Origin: Streptococcus vicugnae
Lineage (GTDB): Bacteria; Bacillota; Bacilli; Lactobacillales; Streptococcaceae
Assembly (NCBI RefSeq): GCF_016461705.1
Contig: NZ_JAEMHW010000002.1
Location: forward strand, 372,001 to 436,000
Direction: 5' to 3'
DNA: 64,000 nt
Below, in pieces: positions 36,659-45,488 of this stretch; the first letter of the stretch is position 1, and the number at the start of each line of letters is the position of its first letter. Below the pieces are notes generated by a model. That model did no database searches and was not told the DNA's origin. It was given only the letters and a program-made list of their open reading frames with translations. A program made the position numbers and the translations under genes.

Positions 36659-38035
36659 TTAATTATTTGGGACAAAAACGAGGTGTTCGTTGACAAATGC
36701 ATCGAAACCAAGTTCACTCAATTCACGACCATAGCCTGAATTTTTAATGCCTCCAAATGGGATTTCTGGGTGTGATGTCCAACCAGAATTGATAAATGAC
36801 ATACCAGTTTCAATTTTGGCAGCCACTTCTTTAGCATGGTCAAGATTTTTAGAAAAGATAGTCCCACCAAGACCATAGCTTGAGTCGTTTGCAAGCTCAA
36901 TGGCTTCTGCTTCGGTGTCCACTTTATAAATTGAAGCAACTGGACCAAAGATTTCTTGGTTGTAGATTGGATTTTCTTTGGTAATATTTGTTAAAACGGT
37001 TGGCATGACAAAGTTTCCTGGGTGGTCAATTGGTTCATCACCATAAACGACTGTCGCACCATTTTCCTTGGCTAGCTTGATTTGATCAAGAACTTCTTCT
37101 TTGGCAGCTGCTGATGACAATGGTGCTAAAGTTGTCGCTGGGTCCATTGGGTCACCCCATTTTGCTGACTTAAAGTGTTTAACCACCGTATCGACAAATT
37201 TGTCGTAATTTTCTTGTCCGACAACGATAAAGCGTTTTGATGACGTACAAACTTGACCAGCATTGTAAAGACGAGCAAAGAAGACTGTCTCATCAAGCAA
37301 GTCAAAATCAGCATCTTCTAGGATAATAAAGGCATCATTACCACCAAGTTCCATAGATGATTTTTTGAGATTAGCCCCTGCTTCTGCCGCAATTGAGGCA
37401 CCTCCACGTTCAGAACCTGTCAAACAAACACCAACCACACGTGGGTCTGCGATTGCTTTTGAGACTTGGTCGTAAGACAAGAAAAGATTCTTGAAAGCCC
37501 CAACTGGAGCTCCTGCTTCCAAGACCAAATCATCAAAAGCTTGAGCTGACGCAGGACAAATTGACGCGTGTTTTAGAATCATTGGATTTCCAATCATGTA
37601 ATTCGGAGCAAAAACTCGCATGATTTGATAGAATGGGAAATTCCATGGTTCAACAGCTACCAATACACCAGTGGCTTGCTTAATGTAATAAGCATCACCG
37701 TTAATATTTTCTAGCGGACGAGGTTTGAGAAATCCCTCAGCCTTGTCAGCGTAGTAATCCGCAATTTCTGCACAAAGTTCGACTTCGCCTTTAGCTTCCG
37801 TGAAAAGTTTTCCCATGTCTTTTGTCATGACTTCAGCATATTTATCGACGTCACGGCGAAGCAGATCAGCAATCTTATGCAATTGTGCTTTTCGCTCTGC
37901 TAAGCCACCTTCAGCACGCCACATCTTATAAAGCGCATGCCCATTTGCCAAAGCAGCTTCTAAGTCTGCATCAGTCGCATTATCAAAGCTTTTAAGAACT
38001 TCGTTTGTGTAAGGATAAGTTGTTTTGTATGCCAT
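36659..38035 (-). CDS. gabD: NAD(P)-dependent aldehyde dehydrogenase, succinate-semialdehyde type
   Basis: A 458-residue ALDH. The catalytic Cys lies in NAGQVCTSSKR and the general base Glu in SSMELGGNDAF. Cofactor binding is shown by VEPWNFPFYQI and TGSERGG. The length (about 455) and the end NSGYGRELSELGFDAF match the short GabD/Sad-type enzymes of streptococci, which oxidise succinate semialdehyde or similar small aldehydes. The true substrate is not certain. Transcription starts at a strong extended -10 promoter overlapped by a perfect CcpA cre box, so the gene should be under carbon catabolite control. Confidence 0.9.
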   Translation of the reverse strand: MAYKTTYPYTNEVLKSFDNATDADLEAALANGHALYKMWRAEGGLAERKAQLHKIADLLRRDVDKYAEVMTKDMGKLFTEAKGEVELCAEIADYYADKAEGFLKPRPLENINGDAYYIKQATGVLVAVEPWNFPFYQIMRVFAPNYMIGNPMILKHASICPASAQAFDDLVLEAGAPVGAFKNLFLSYDQVSKAIADPRVVGVCLTGSERGGASIAAEAGANLKKSSMELGGNDAFIILEDADFDLLDETVFFARLYNAGQVCTSSKRFIVVGQENYDKFVDTVVKHFKSAKWGDPMDPATTLAPLSSAAAKEEVLDQIKLAKENGATVVYGDEPIDHPGNFVMPTVLTNITKENPIYNQEIFGPVASIYKVDTEAEAIELANDSSYGLGGTIFSKNLDHAKEVAAKIETGMSFINSGWTSHPEIPFGGIKNSGYGRELSELGFDAFVNEHLVFVPNN

Positions 38036-38112
38036 AATATCTCCCTTTCTTGCTTTTTTTAGCTAATAGCTTCGCTATTTATTATGAGCTTTAAGCAAGT
38101 CCATATGAGTCC

Positions 38113-38140
38113 ATTATAGCACTCTAGGAAACGTTTTCAA
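38113..38140 (-). promoter_or_regulatory. Promoter with overlapping CcpA cre box
   Basis: Minus strand: -35 TTGAAA (38135-38140), 16 nt spacer, extended -10 TGC-TATAAT (38113-38118). Positions 38126-38140 match the cre consensus WTGNAANCGNWNNCW at every fixed position. The cre box covers the -35 and spacer, the position for repression. Confidence 0.8.
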
Positions 38141-38168
38141 GAAATAAGTGCATTTCTCAAAAATAAAA

Positions 38169-38200
38169 AAACAATGCTTGAAAAATGCTAAACATTGTTT
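38169..38200 (-). terminator. Terminator of the YeiH-like gene
   Basis: An 8 bp perfect stem (38169-38176 / 38193-38200) followed on the minus strand by a long T run. Confidence 0.75.
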
Positions 38201-38212
38201 CTTTTTCACCTT

Positions 38213-39238
38213 TTACCAAATGCCTAAAATATGTTGCATCAAAAGACTTACGCAAGTAATGGCTACCCAGCAGGCTGCACCGACGCCAATTGCTTGTCCA
38301 CCTGTCTTGATAAGTTTAATAGGATTCGTATTAAGCCCAATAGCTCCCATCGCCATGACAATGAAGAATTTTGATAGTACTTTAAGCTGGTCAAAAATCA
38401 TAGTATCAAAGCCAAGAGCACTTGCAAGTGTTGTGACAACTGAGGCTAGCAAGAAATAAAGCACAAACATCGGAAAGGCTCTTTTTAGACTGAACGTCTT
38501 CTCAGAAGCTCCGCCATTTTTCGACGCTTTATAAGCCTGATAAAACGACAAACCAAGCGTAATTGGAATAATAGCGAGCGTGCGTGTCAACTTAACAATG
38601 GTCGCCCCTTCAAGGGTATTCGAGTGATGAATGGCATCCCATGCCGCTGCAGTCGCTGTTACAGATGAAGTGTCATTGACAGCTGTCCCCGCAAAAAGAG
38701 CAAAACCATGATTCGTAAGACCAAGCATATCACCCAATGTTGGGAAAATAAGCGCTGCTAAAATGTTAAAGAGGAAGATAACTGAGATACTCTTAGCCAC
38801 TTCTTCGTCTTTAGCTTTAATAACTGGCGCTGTCGCTGCAATAGCTGAACCACCACAAATCGATGAGCCAACGCCGACCAAGGTTGCTGTATTAACGTCT
38901 AACTTCAACCATTTTTGCAAGCAAAAGGCTATAATCAAAGACGTCGCGATTGTCGAGATGATAATCGGCAACGACTGTACACCAACTTTGACAACTTGCA
39001 TCAAATTAAGCCCAAAACCTAGTAAAACGACTGCTGTTTGCAAAATGTATTTTGAAGTAAAGGCAATGCCTTTAGCTGTTTTATCGCGTTTCTGATAGAA
39101 ACTTCCCACAAACATGCCCAGTAAAATAGCAAAGACTGGTGCACCGACCAAAGGAAAGGCTTGCCCTAAGAACCAAGCTGGCACAGCTAAAATCGCGCAA
39201 AGAATCACTCCTGGCGCTTTTTTCTGAATTGTTAACAT
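38213..39238 (-). CDS. YeiH/UPF0324-family membrane transporter, putative sulfate exporter
   Basis: 341 residues with about ten membrane helices. The family blocks [30 protein letters not shown] and [11 protein letters not shown] are present. YeiH proteins are annotated as putative sulfate exporters or sulfonate-related transporters; the substrate is not established. A LysR gene diverges from it, as in the yeiE/yeiH arrangement of other bacteria, and probably controls it. AAGGAG ribosome site; promoter -10 TATAAT at 39263-39268. Confidence 0.88.
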   Translation of the reverse strand: MLTIQKKAPGVILCAILAVPAWFLGQAFPLVGAPVFAILLGMFVGSFYQKRDKTAKGIAFTSKYILQTAVVLLGFGLNLMQVVKVGVQSLPIIISTIATSLIIAFCLQKWLKLDVNTATLVGVGSSICGGSAIAATAPVIKAKDEEVAKSISVIFLFNILAALIFPTLGDMLGLTNHGFALFAGTAVNDTSSVTATAAAWDAIHHSNTLEGATIVKLTRTLAIIPITLGLSFYQAYKASKNGGASEKTFSLKRAFPMFVLYFLLASVVTTLASALGFDTMIFDQLKVLSKFFIVMAMGAIGLNTNPIKLIKTGGQAIGVGAACWVAITCVSLLMQHILGIW

Positions 39239-39262
39239 AATGAACTCCTTTTCACGTCACTC

Positions 39263-39314
39263 ATTATAGCGCGCTCAATCTATAATGTAAAATTATGATT
39301 TATTATGATACAAT
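39263..39314. promoter_or_regulatory. Divergent promoters between the YeiH-like gene and its LysR regulator
   Basis: Minus strand: -35 TTACAT (39285-39290), 16 nt, -10 TATAAT (39263-39268). Plus strand: -10 TACAAT (39309-39314) with weak -35 TGTAAA (39286-39291). The two promoters overlap back to back, with repeated ATTATGAT units between them, a layout that lets one LysR tetramer control both. Confidence 0.55.
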
Positions 39315-39344
39315 AACAAATAATGATTGCAAAGGAGATTTGTC

Positions 39345-40211
39345 ATGCTTGATTATCGTGTGTTTACTTTTATGAAAGTCTGCGAAACGCTTAATTTCAC
39401 CCAAGCCGCAAAAGAACTGCATATCACTCAGCCTGCTGTCACTAAGCATATCAAAGCTTTGGAAACCGAATATCAAACCAAACTCTTCACGTTTTCTGGT
39501 AAACAATGCCAGATAACACAAAGTGGCAAAGAACTGCTTGATTTGCTGACTACCATGAATACTGATATTCAGCATTTTAAGACACAGCTCAAGCAAGATT
39601 TGCAACCGCTAAATTTTGGGGCTACTTTGACCATTGGCGAGTATGTTTTGACTGATTCTTTAGTGGATATTTTGGCAAATCACCCAAACTTTCAAGTCAA
39701 AATGCTGGTGGACAATACCGAGACACTATTGAAGGCTATTGATAATGGGCAGATTGATTTTGCCTTGATTGAAGGTTTCTTTTCAAAAGAAAAGTATGAT
39801 TTTCTGCCTTATCGCACAGAACCTTTTATCGCTGTCGCTTCTCCCGACTCACCCCTAGCAAGCGGTAGCTATTCTTTAGAAGACCTACTAGCCTATCCTA
39901 TCATCGTTCGCGAGCAAGGGTCTGGAACACGTGAAATGCTTGAAATCACGCTCAAGGAAGCCAACCTGACTATTTCAGATTTTCGCAAAATCACCGAAAT
40001 TGGCAGCCTCAATACCATTTGTGAGCTGGTCCAAAAAAATCTAGGGATTAGTTTTGTCTACCAAAGCGTGGTTCAAAAAGAAATTTCAGCAGGCAAACTT
40101 AAAAAAATTGCTTTGGATATTCCTGCCATGAGCCATGATTTTACCTTTATTTGGCGCAAAAATAGCCACTTCAAATATCATTATCAAGATGTTTTTAAGC
40201 TCTTCTTCTAA
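39345..40211 (+). CDS. LysR-type regulator, probably of the divergent YeiH-like gene
   Basis: 288 residues. The N-terminal winged helix-turn-helix (LNFTQAAKELHITQPAVTKHIKALE, about residues 14-38) is followed by the substrate-binding domain (about 90-288). The start at ATG 39345 is chosen because AAAGGAGA lies just before it; a TTG 18 nt upstream has no ribosome site. It resembles CysB/YeiE-like regulators that sense sulfur or small acids, in line with its neighbour, but the effector is unknown. Confidence 0.88.
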   Translation: MLDYRVFTFMKVCETLNFTQAAKELHITQPAVTKHIKALETEYQTKLFTFSGKQCQITQSGKELLDLLTTMNTDIQHFKTQLKQDLQPLNFGATLTIGEYVLTDSLVDILANHPNFQVKMLVDNTETLLKAIDNGQIDFALIEGFFSKEKYDFLPYRTEPFIAVASPDSPLASGSYSLEDLLAYPIIVREQGSGTREMLEITLKEANLTISDFRKITEIGSLNTICELVQKNLGISFVYQSVVQKEISAGKLKKIALDIPAMSHDFTFIWRKNSHFKYHYQDVFKLFF

Positions 40212-40245
40212 TTTTTTAGCTTGATAAAAACGCTTTTTTAACGTA

Positions 40246-40257
40246 AACTATATAGTT
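40246..40257. repeat. 12 bp palindrome upstream of the Crp/Fnr gene
   Basis: AACTATATAGTT, a perfect palindrome 34 nt before the start, followed by a second TATATAG. Possible operator or promoter core. Confidence 0.4.
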
Positions 40258-40290
40258 ATATAGCCTATGTTAATTTTAGAAAGGGCAATT

Positions 40291-40962
40291 ATGCACTCTA
40301 CACTAGATATTACAGAACTTTATCAATACGGCGAACGTGTGACCTTTAAAAAGGGAGATAATCTCGCACAATCCGTCGCTGGCGAAACAAGCAGTGATAT
40401 TTATATCCTATCTTCAGGCATTTGTGCTCTTTCATCTATTTCTTGCGATGGTAGAGAAACAACCTACCTTTACTTTAAAAAGCAACAATTTGTCGGCTTC
40501 GTGCCATTGATGAACACGCTACATTTGAACTATTACGGGAAAAAATCGTTTTCAATTGTTGCTAAAACGCCTTGCGTGGCTTACCGCATTTCTAATCGTC
40601 AATTTCAAGAATTGTTAGGCTTTCCTTCAGTTGTTAGCCTGATGTTAAATACATTGACAGAAAATCATATTTATCTCATGGAACATTTTCACAGTAGTAA
40701 AAATGAACCCGCTTTGGTCCAATTTTGCCGCTTCTTACTTGATCAGGCTGAACCGTGTGAAGCTGGTAATCTAGCCTTAAACACATTCTTTACCTATCAA
40801 GAAATCGCCTGCTACCTAGGCATGCACTCAGTAACCATTGCACGAATGGTAAAAGCACTTCGCGCTGAAGAAATGATTGAAAAAACAGGCCATCAGATTC
40901 ATATTATAAATCCTGATCAAATGGCAAAACTAATCACTGAAGAACGCAAAATCGACTATTAA
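40291..40962 (+). CDS. Crp/Fnr-family transcription regulator
   Basis: 223 residues: a cyclic-nucleotide-binding-like beta barrel (about 15-115), a long dimer helix and a C-terminal winged helix-turn-helix (FTYQEIACYLGMHSVTIARMVKALR, about 168-192). The barrel lacks a clear cAMP phosphate-binding cassette, and no N-terminal iron-sulfur cysteine cluster of FNR type is seen, so the signal is unknown. The start at 40291 is taken because AAAGGG stands 6 nt before it; an ATG eight codons upstream has none. It ends in a strong hairpin. Confidence 0.85.
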   Translation: MHSTLDITELYQYGERVTFKKGDNLAQSVAGETSSDIYILSSGICALSSISCDGRETTYLYFKKQQFVGFVPLMNTLHLNYYGKKSFSIVAKTPCVAYRISNRQFQELLGFPSVVSLMLNTLTENHIYLMEHFHSSKNEPALVQFCRFLLDQAEPCEAGNLALNTFFTYQEIACYLGMHSVTIARMVKALRAEEMIEKTGHQIHIINPDQMAKLITEERKIDY

Positions 40963-40966
40963 AGAT

Positions 40967-40997
40967 AAAAGCTAGAAGTTTCAAACTTCTAGCTTTT
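40967..40997. terminator. Bidirectional terminator between the Crp/Fnr gene and the HAD gene
   Basis: A 14 bp perfect stem (40967-40980 / 40984-40997) with a 3 nt loop, flanked by A and T runs. Confidence 0.9.
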
Positions 40998-41002
40998 TGT
41001 TT

Positions 41003-41689
41003 TTATCGTAATAATTTTAACAATTCTTGATAGTTGTGGACGGTGTAGGTAGGGTTGGCTGCGGTGTGGTTGGCTTTTTTATCTGGGTTATACCAGACAG
41101 TATCGATGCCAGCATTATTGCCACCTTGGATATCCGCCAGCAAATTATCACCAATCATCAGTGCTTTATCCTGATTAAATCGTGAAATGGCTCCAGAAAT
41201 CGCATCATAAAAACCTTTATCTGGCTTTTGAAAACCAACTTCATCAGAGATAAAGACGTGTTCAAAATAATCTTTAATTCTTGAATTGGCCATACGACCA
41301 GTTTGAATCTTGGTAATGCCATTTGTTGCACCAAAAATGCGGTAACCTTCTTGATTTAGCTGGTCTAAAAGCTTATCTGCACCTGGAAGAATCTGACCTT
41401 GTTGGCTAAGAAAATCTTGATAGCGCATGGCAAAGGCATGACCATCAACCTCGTGCCCAAAATGGGCAAATAAACGAGAAAAACGCGTGTCAACTAACTC
41501 TTTCTTAGTAATCTTTTTCAGACTTAAATCATTCCAAAGTTTACGATTCATGGGAATATAAACTTCTTTATAAGTCTCAACATCACCCACACGCGCTTCT
41601 GTCAAAAGCTCTGTCAAAGCAACATCTTCTGCCGCGTTAAAATCAAGCAAAGTATGGTCCAAATCAAACAATAAATCACGATAAATCAC
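41003..41689 (-). CDS. HAD-family phosphatase, YjjG/YfnB type
   Basis: About 229 residues. HAD motifs: FDLDHTLLDF at the N-terminus (nucleophile and acid Asp), the Thr-containing GATNGI block, the Lys in FQKPDKGFY and the MIGDNLLADIQGG motif. It belongs to the YjjG/YfnB group, which removes phosphate from nucleotides such as odd or oxidised dUMP-like substrates; this role is from family knowledge. The start is taken as GTG at 41689, 11 nt after the channel gene. A longer frame would overlap that gene by 41 nt. Confidence 0.85.
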   Translation of the reverse strand: MIYRDLLFDLDHTLLDFNAAEDVALTELLTEARVGDVETYKEVYIPMNRKLWNDLSLKKITKKELVDTRFSRLFAHFGHEVDGHAFAMRYQDFLSQQGQILPGADKLLDQLNQEGYRIFGATNGITKIQTGRMANSRIKDYFEHVFISDEVGFQKPDKGFYDAISGAISRFNQDKALMIGDNLLADIQGGNNAGIDTVWYNPDKKANHTAANPTYTVHNYQELLKLLR

Positions 41690-41699
41690 AGATCTTCTC

Positions 41700-42029
41700 T
41701 CACTTTCTTCTATCCAATTGACCCAATTTCTTAACAACAACAGCTAGAAAACTCCCCATAACCCCTAATCCGACAACTGAATACGTCATGGTAAAAATCT
41801 TTCCAGCCGCTGTGACGGGATAAATATCCCCGTAGCCAATCGTTGTTAAAGTTGTAAATGAAAAGTAAAGGGCATCTAAATAAGTAAAATGTTCTACGTG
41901 TGCATAAAAAAGTGTCCCACTAAGCAATAAAACAGCTGTGACACCTGCAATTCCCCTGGTTTCATCATCCTTAAAGAGTGACCATAAGACACGCAATGTC
42001 CGACGCATTTGCAAGAAAAAAGTAATCAT
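41700..42029 (-). CDS. Small two-helix potassium-type ion channel
   Basis: 109 residues with two membrane helices (about 27-46 and 80-103) and a pore loop carrying TTIGYGD (residues about 62-68), the potassium selectivity filter. There is no cytoplasmic RCK domain, so it would work as a bare tetrameric pore, similar to short KcsA-like channels in Firmicutes. AAAGGAG ribosome site. Probably co-transcribed with the HAD phosphatase downstream. Confidence 0.9.
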   Translation of the reverse strand: MITFFLQMRRTLRVLWSLFKDDETRGIAGVTAVLLLSGTLFYAHVEHFTYLDALYFSFTTLTTIGYGDIYPVTAAGKIFTMTYSVVGLGVMGSFLAVVVKKLGQLDRRK

Positions 42030-42112
42030 GACGTCTCCTTTACTAACGACCCTTTTTTAAGTCAGTAAGATTTGACTTCATTATATCACACATCGCATCT
42101 CAAGACACATTA

Positions 42113-42796
42113 CTACTGATAAGCAGCAATCTCTTCTTCTCGTAAAACGCCGTCTTCCATGACCAACAATCGGTCACAATAAGCAACTAAGCGTCTGTCG
42201 TGTGTAACCATTAAGACTGCTTTATTCTTTTCTTTGGCTTCATCGGCTAGAATTTTGACAACTTCCATAGCTTTTTCGGTGTCTAAACTCGCTGTTGGTT
42301 CGTCAGCCAAAATAATAGTCGGATCATTGTACAAAGCTCTGGCAATAGCCACTCGTTGCCTTTGTCCGCCTGAAATTTCCTCAGGGTATTTGTTTGCGAT
42401 ATCAGTGATGCCAAGCTGAGCAAAAAGACTATCAATCGACTCACGTTGCTTTTCCTTATCCACCTTATCAACCAAACGTAGCTGGTCTTTGATTTTTAAA
42501 AATGGCACTAAGTTTGAAGCTTGCAGAATAAATCCAATCTGGTCAAAACGCATCTTAGCACGCGCTTTTTCCTTTTTCTGGCTAAAAGCTTGGCCGTTCA
42601 ATCTCACTTCACCTTGTGACGGTGATTGCAGCCCACCGATAATGGTCAAAAAAGTACTTTTTCCAGAACCTGACGGGCCAATCACTGCGACAAATTCACC
42701 TTTGTTAATCGTCAAATTTGTCTCTTTCAAAGCTTCAATTTGCTCTGGGCCATCTTTGAAATATTTTTTGATATTGATTAATTCAATTGCTGTCAT
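42113..42796 (-). CDS. ABC transporter ATPase, MacB/HrtA-like
   Basis: 227 residues. Walker A is GPSGSGKST (about 38-46), the signature ISGGQRQRVAIARAL, Walker B IILADEPTASLD and the His switch in VTHDRR. It is the LolD/MacB-type subfamily that works with FtsX-like permeases. Paired with the permease gene upstream (9 nt gap). Together they resemble HrtBA haem-efflux or DevA-type exporters. The substrate is not settled by sequence. Confidence 0.9.
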   Translation of the reverse strand: MTAIELINIKKYFKDGPEQIEALKETNLTINKGEFVAVIGPSGSGKSTFLTIIGGLQSPSQGEVRLNGQAFSQKKEKARAKMRFDQIGFILQASNLVPFLKIKDQLRLVDKVDKEKQRESIDSLFAQLGITDIANKYPEEISGGQRQRVAIARALYNDPTIILADEPTASLDTEKAMEVVKILADEAKEKNKAVLMVTHDRRLVAYCDRLLVMEDGVLREEEIAAYQ

Positions 42797-42805
42797 AATT
42801 ATCTC

Positions 42806-43858
42806 CTAACCGATTGCCTTTAAAGGGTCAACTTTGACAATGCTTACCACTGAGAAAAGGGCACCAAACACAGCGATAAGAATCATCAGCACGCTGATGC
42901 CTGCAAAGAAAATGGGATTAATCTGGAAAGGCACACTAGTTGGCAACACTAAAGCGCTAGCCATTGTCACCAAAAGCCCTAACCCAACTGCCAAGAGTGC
43001 CAGAATGAAGGTCTGTGCGAAAACCATTCGTGACAGATAGCCGTTAGAAATGCCTTGAGCTTTTAAAACGCCAAAAATTTCTTTCTTCTGAAGGGTCAAA
43101 ATGTAGATAAAAATCCCAATCACGATAGCAGCGATGACGATTAAAAAGCCAATCATGAAAGAAAAGGTCAGATTTTGAGCTTTATAACCTGGAAGATTCT
43201 CGATGAAGCTTGCTGTGGTCATGCTTTCAAGCCCTTTTGGAACTTGATTAACCTTGCCACGAACCACAAGGGCACTGATGGTAGCAGCTTGGCTATTATC
43301 ACCGAGAATGCTTGTCAGTGTGTCCTTGCTCAGATACAAAACAGGTTGCACATTAAAGCTAGCCTTGTCCGTAAAACCAGTGATGGTCAACTTTTTGCCA
43401 CTATCTCCAAGAGTAATCTCATCACCAATCTCTAGTTGATAAGCTTTTTTCAAACTACTATCTGCGACAACTTGTCCAGTTTTTGAGAAAATCTTTCCAT
43501 CACTAAGCTTTGGGCGTAAAAATTCATCTGACTTAATGGCAAATAAATTGACATTCACCTTCGACTTATCATTAGCTTTTATGGTCGCTGAAGCTTGTGT
43601 CAATTCAGCAGTTTGGTCTGCCTTGACTTCATCTGCTAAGGCTGTAGAAAAGCGTGACAAACGTAAATTTTTATTAGCTTGTTCGCTTAAGATAACATGG
43701 TCAGCTTTCCAAGAATCAACCGCCGAGCGATTGGTCTGGGCTAAACCATTAGCCAAGCCCGTCAGGAAAAAGACCAAGTAAGCAATCAAGAAAATCACTC
43801 CAATCACTAATCCATAACGCAACTTCGAGTGTTTCATTTCATTCCAGGCTAAAAACAT
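42806..43858 (-). CDS. ABC transporter permease, FtsX/MacB family, HrtB-like
   Basis: 350 residues with the four-helix FtsX layout: one N-terminal helix (about 14-35), an outer domain of some 190 residues, then three C-terminal helices (about 238-345). The size and N-terminus (MKHSKLRYGLVIGVIFLIAYLVFF) resemble HrtB, the haem exporter permease of Gram-positive bacteria, but other MacB-like exporters look similar. GGAGG ribosome site. A TTTCATGAAA palindrome (43942-43951) about 85 nt upstream could be the binding site of an unlinked regulator. Confidence 0.85.
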   Translation of the reverse strand: MFLAWNEMKHSKLRYGLVIGVIFLIAYLVFFLTGLANGLAQTNRSAVDSWKADHVILSEQANKNLRLSRFSTALADEVKADQTAELTQASATIKANDKSKVNVNLFAIKSDEFLRPKLSDGKIFSKTGQVVADSSLKKAYQLEIGDEITLGDSGKKLTITGFTDKASFNVQPVLYLSKDTLTSILGDNSQAATISALVVRGKVNQVPKGLESMTTASFIENLPGYKAQNLTFSFMIGFLIVIAAIVIGIFIYILTLQKKEIFGVLKAQGISNGYLSRMVFAQTFILALLAVGLGLLVTMASALVLPTSVPFQINPIFFAGISVLMILIAVFGALFSVVSIVKVDPLKAIG

Positions 43859-44010
43859 AACTGCCCTCCTCTATTTCGAATACTGTAAGCTTACTATGAT
43901 TTTCAAGTAAAGTACATTAATTTGATTGCAAATTTTACCGCTTTCATGAAAACGTAAGCGCAGCAAGGGTTAGGAAAAAAGCACCTCAAAATGAGATGCT
44001 TTCTAAATCT

Positions 44011-44511
44011 TTATTTCCCTTCCAATCGTTCTTTGAGTTTTTCGACAAAGAGGTAGGCCGCAGGGCAGAAAAGGGTGTTTTTAATGGTTAGATTATTGAT
44101 TTGATAGATTTTTTTGCGGTCTGTGTGTGGGAATTCACGGCATGCTTTTGGTCGGACGTCGTAAATGGTGCAAAGGTTGTCATCGCCTAAAAATGGACAA
44201 GGCATTGATTGAAAGACTTTGTCGCCGTCTTCATCCACGCGCAAATACATGTCTTCAAAAACGCCTAGTTTCATGCGAAAGACTTTTGAAATGCGTGTAA
44301 TATCTGCTTCTGTAAACAGAGGACCTAAGCTTTTGCAGCAGTTAGCACATTTTGTGCAATCAATCTCGTTAAAAACTTCTGTGTGAATTTCTTGAGTGAT
44401 TTTATCAAGATTTTTAGGAGCTTTTTTCTTGAGTGTTGCTAAAAATTTGCGGTGTTCTTTTTGTTTTTGTTGAGCTAGTTCATGATAACGTTCAATGTCA
44501 ATATCTGTCAT
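44011..44511 (-). CDS. YkgJ-type cysteine-cluster protein
   Basis: About 166 residues. Eight-cysteine zinc/iron-chelating YkgJ pattern: CTKCANCCKSLG (about residues 55-66), CPFLGDDNLCTIYDVRPKACREFP (about 108-131) and a last Cys in NTLFCPAAY. Proteins with this pattern bind metal; their function is unclear, though some are linked to flagellar or lipoprotein modification in other phyla. The start is taken at the second ATG, 8 nt after AGAAAG. The gene has an extended -10 promoter next to a large hairpin. Confidence 0.85.
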   Translation of the reverse strand: MTDIDIERYHELAQQKQKEHRKFLATLKKKAPKNLDKITQEIHTEVFNEIDCTKCANCCKSLGPLFTEADITRISKVFRMKLGVFEDMYLRVDEDGDKVFQSMPCPFLGDDNLCTIYDVRPKACREFPHTDRKKIYQINNLTIKNTLFCPAAYLFVEKLKERLEGK

Positions 44512-44549
44512 TTTCATACTTTCTAATTTGTCAATTTCAATCAGGGAAT

Positions 44550-44591
44550 ATTATAGCACAAATAAAGTCTCCGGTGGAGACTTTATTTGTG
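44550..44591 (-). promoter_or_regulatory. Extended -10 promoter adjoining a 16 bp hairpin
   Basis: The hairpin (44557-44572 / 44576-44591, perfect, 3 nt loop) ends 1 nt before the -10 box TATAAT (44550-44555, TGC extended) of the cysteine-cluster gene. It probably terminates the upstream gene while occupying the spacer and -35 position of the next promoter. Confidence 0.6.
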
Positions 44592-44621
44592 AGCCTAGAA
44601 CCTAAAAAATAAATTGATTGA

Positions 44622-45488
44622 TCAGCGTAGCTTCAACAAAGCCACGCGCTCTTGTTCTTTTATCTCTTGAATAAATCTGTCAAATTCTGCTTTTGCTGCT
44701 CTGCTATTTTGCCCAGCACCTTGAAAATCAATAAGCAAATGGTCAAGAAATACGGGATCTGTGCCTTTTTGCCGATAAATATTTCCTTGGAAAAAATATT
44801 TGCCAGTCTTTTTATCAATGGCAACTACCGACGAGCGCCAACGCGCTTTGTACTGATTATCTGGTTTCCAGCTGATTTTTAACTGCTGACCAAGATAATA
44901 CCAGCCCATCACTTGAAGGTTAACCTGCCGCTGTCTTATCGGATCTTTATAAAGACATTGCAGAGCATTAGCACAATTTTCAACGACTGAAAAAGGGTGA
45001 AAATCTTGAATGCCTTGATAATCATCGTAAGAGATGGTATTGTCAGAATCATCTGAGTGAAAAAGCGCCGAATGCGCATCACGAAAGGGATCATAAACAT
45101 CATCTAGGTTGGCTTTCTTGCCAAAGCACAACCAATCAATGCTTGCCTTATCGTAATACATCACGTAATCCTTCAGCAACTTTTTACCGCTTGGCACCTG
45201 CAAAATCTGAATTGTCTCACGCGCTTTAATCGGAACAGACATCATGGCATTGTAAAGCTGTGATTTTGTAAATACCTTAATACGTTTTAATTCCTTGCTA
45301 TAACCTTTTTCCGAGCGATTAAGCACGTAAAAATCAGCCGACTCATCCAATTTAAAAACAATAACAAATTGTAAATTTTTACGTTTTTGATCTATTCTAA
45401 AAATCGGTGTGGCAAACTGCGAATCATTTTTAAAAAGCTTTAGAAAATGCCCCGCCTGCACCATTCTGATATGTTTATATTGCGTCAT
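44622..45488 (-). CDS. Uncharacterised soluble protein
   Basis: About 288 residues, starting MTQYKHIRMVQAGHFLKLF if the start at 45488 is right. An in-frame Met 18 codons upstream is also open, and neither has a clear ribosome site. Basic and aromatic-rich, without membrane segments. Blocks such as YDDYQGIQDFHPFSVVENCANALQCLY and MGWYYLGQQLKISWKPDNQYKARW give it a globular look. I do not recognise the family. It stands alone, ended by a 16 bp hairpin. Confidence 0.6.
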   Translation of the reverse strand: MTQYKHIRMVQAGHFLKLFKNDSQFATPIFRIDQKRKNLQFVIVFKLDESADFYVLNRSEKGYSKELKRIKVFTKSQLYNAMMSVPIKARETIQILQVPSGKKLLKDYVMYYDKASIDWLCFGKKANLDDVYDPFRDAHSALFHSDDSDNTISYDDYQGIQDFHPFSVVENCANALQCLYKDPIRQRQVNLQVMGWYYLGQQLKISWKPDNQYKARWRSSVVAIDKKTGKYFFQGNIYRQKGTDPVFLDHLLIDFQGAGQNSRAAKAEFDRFIQEIKEQERVALLKLR

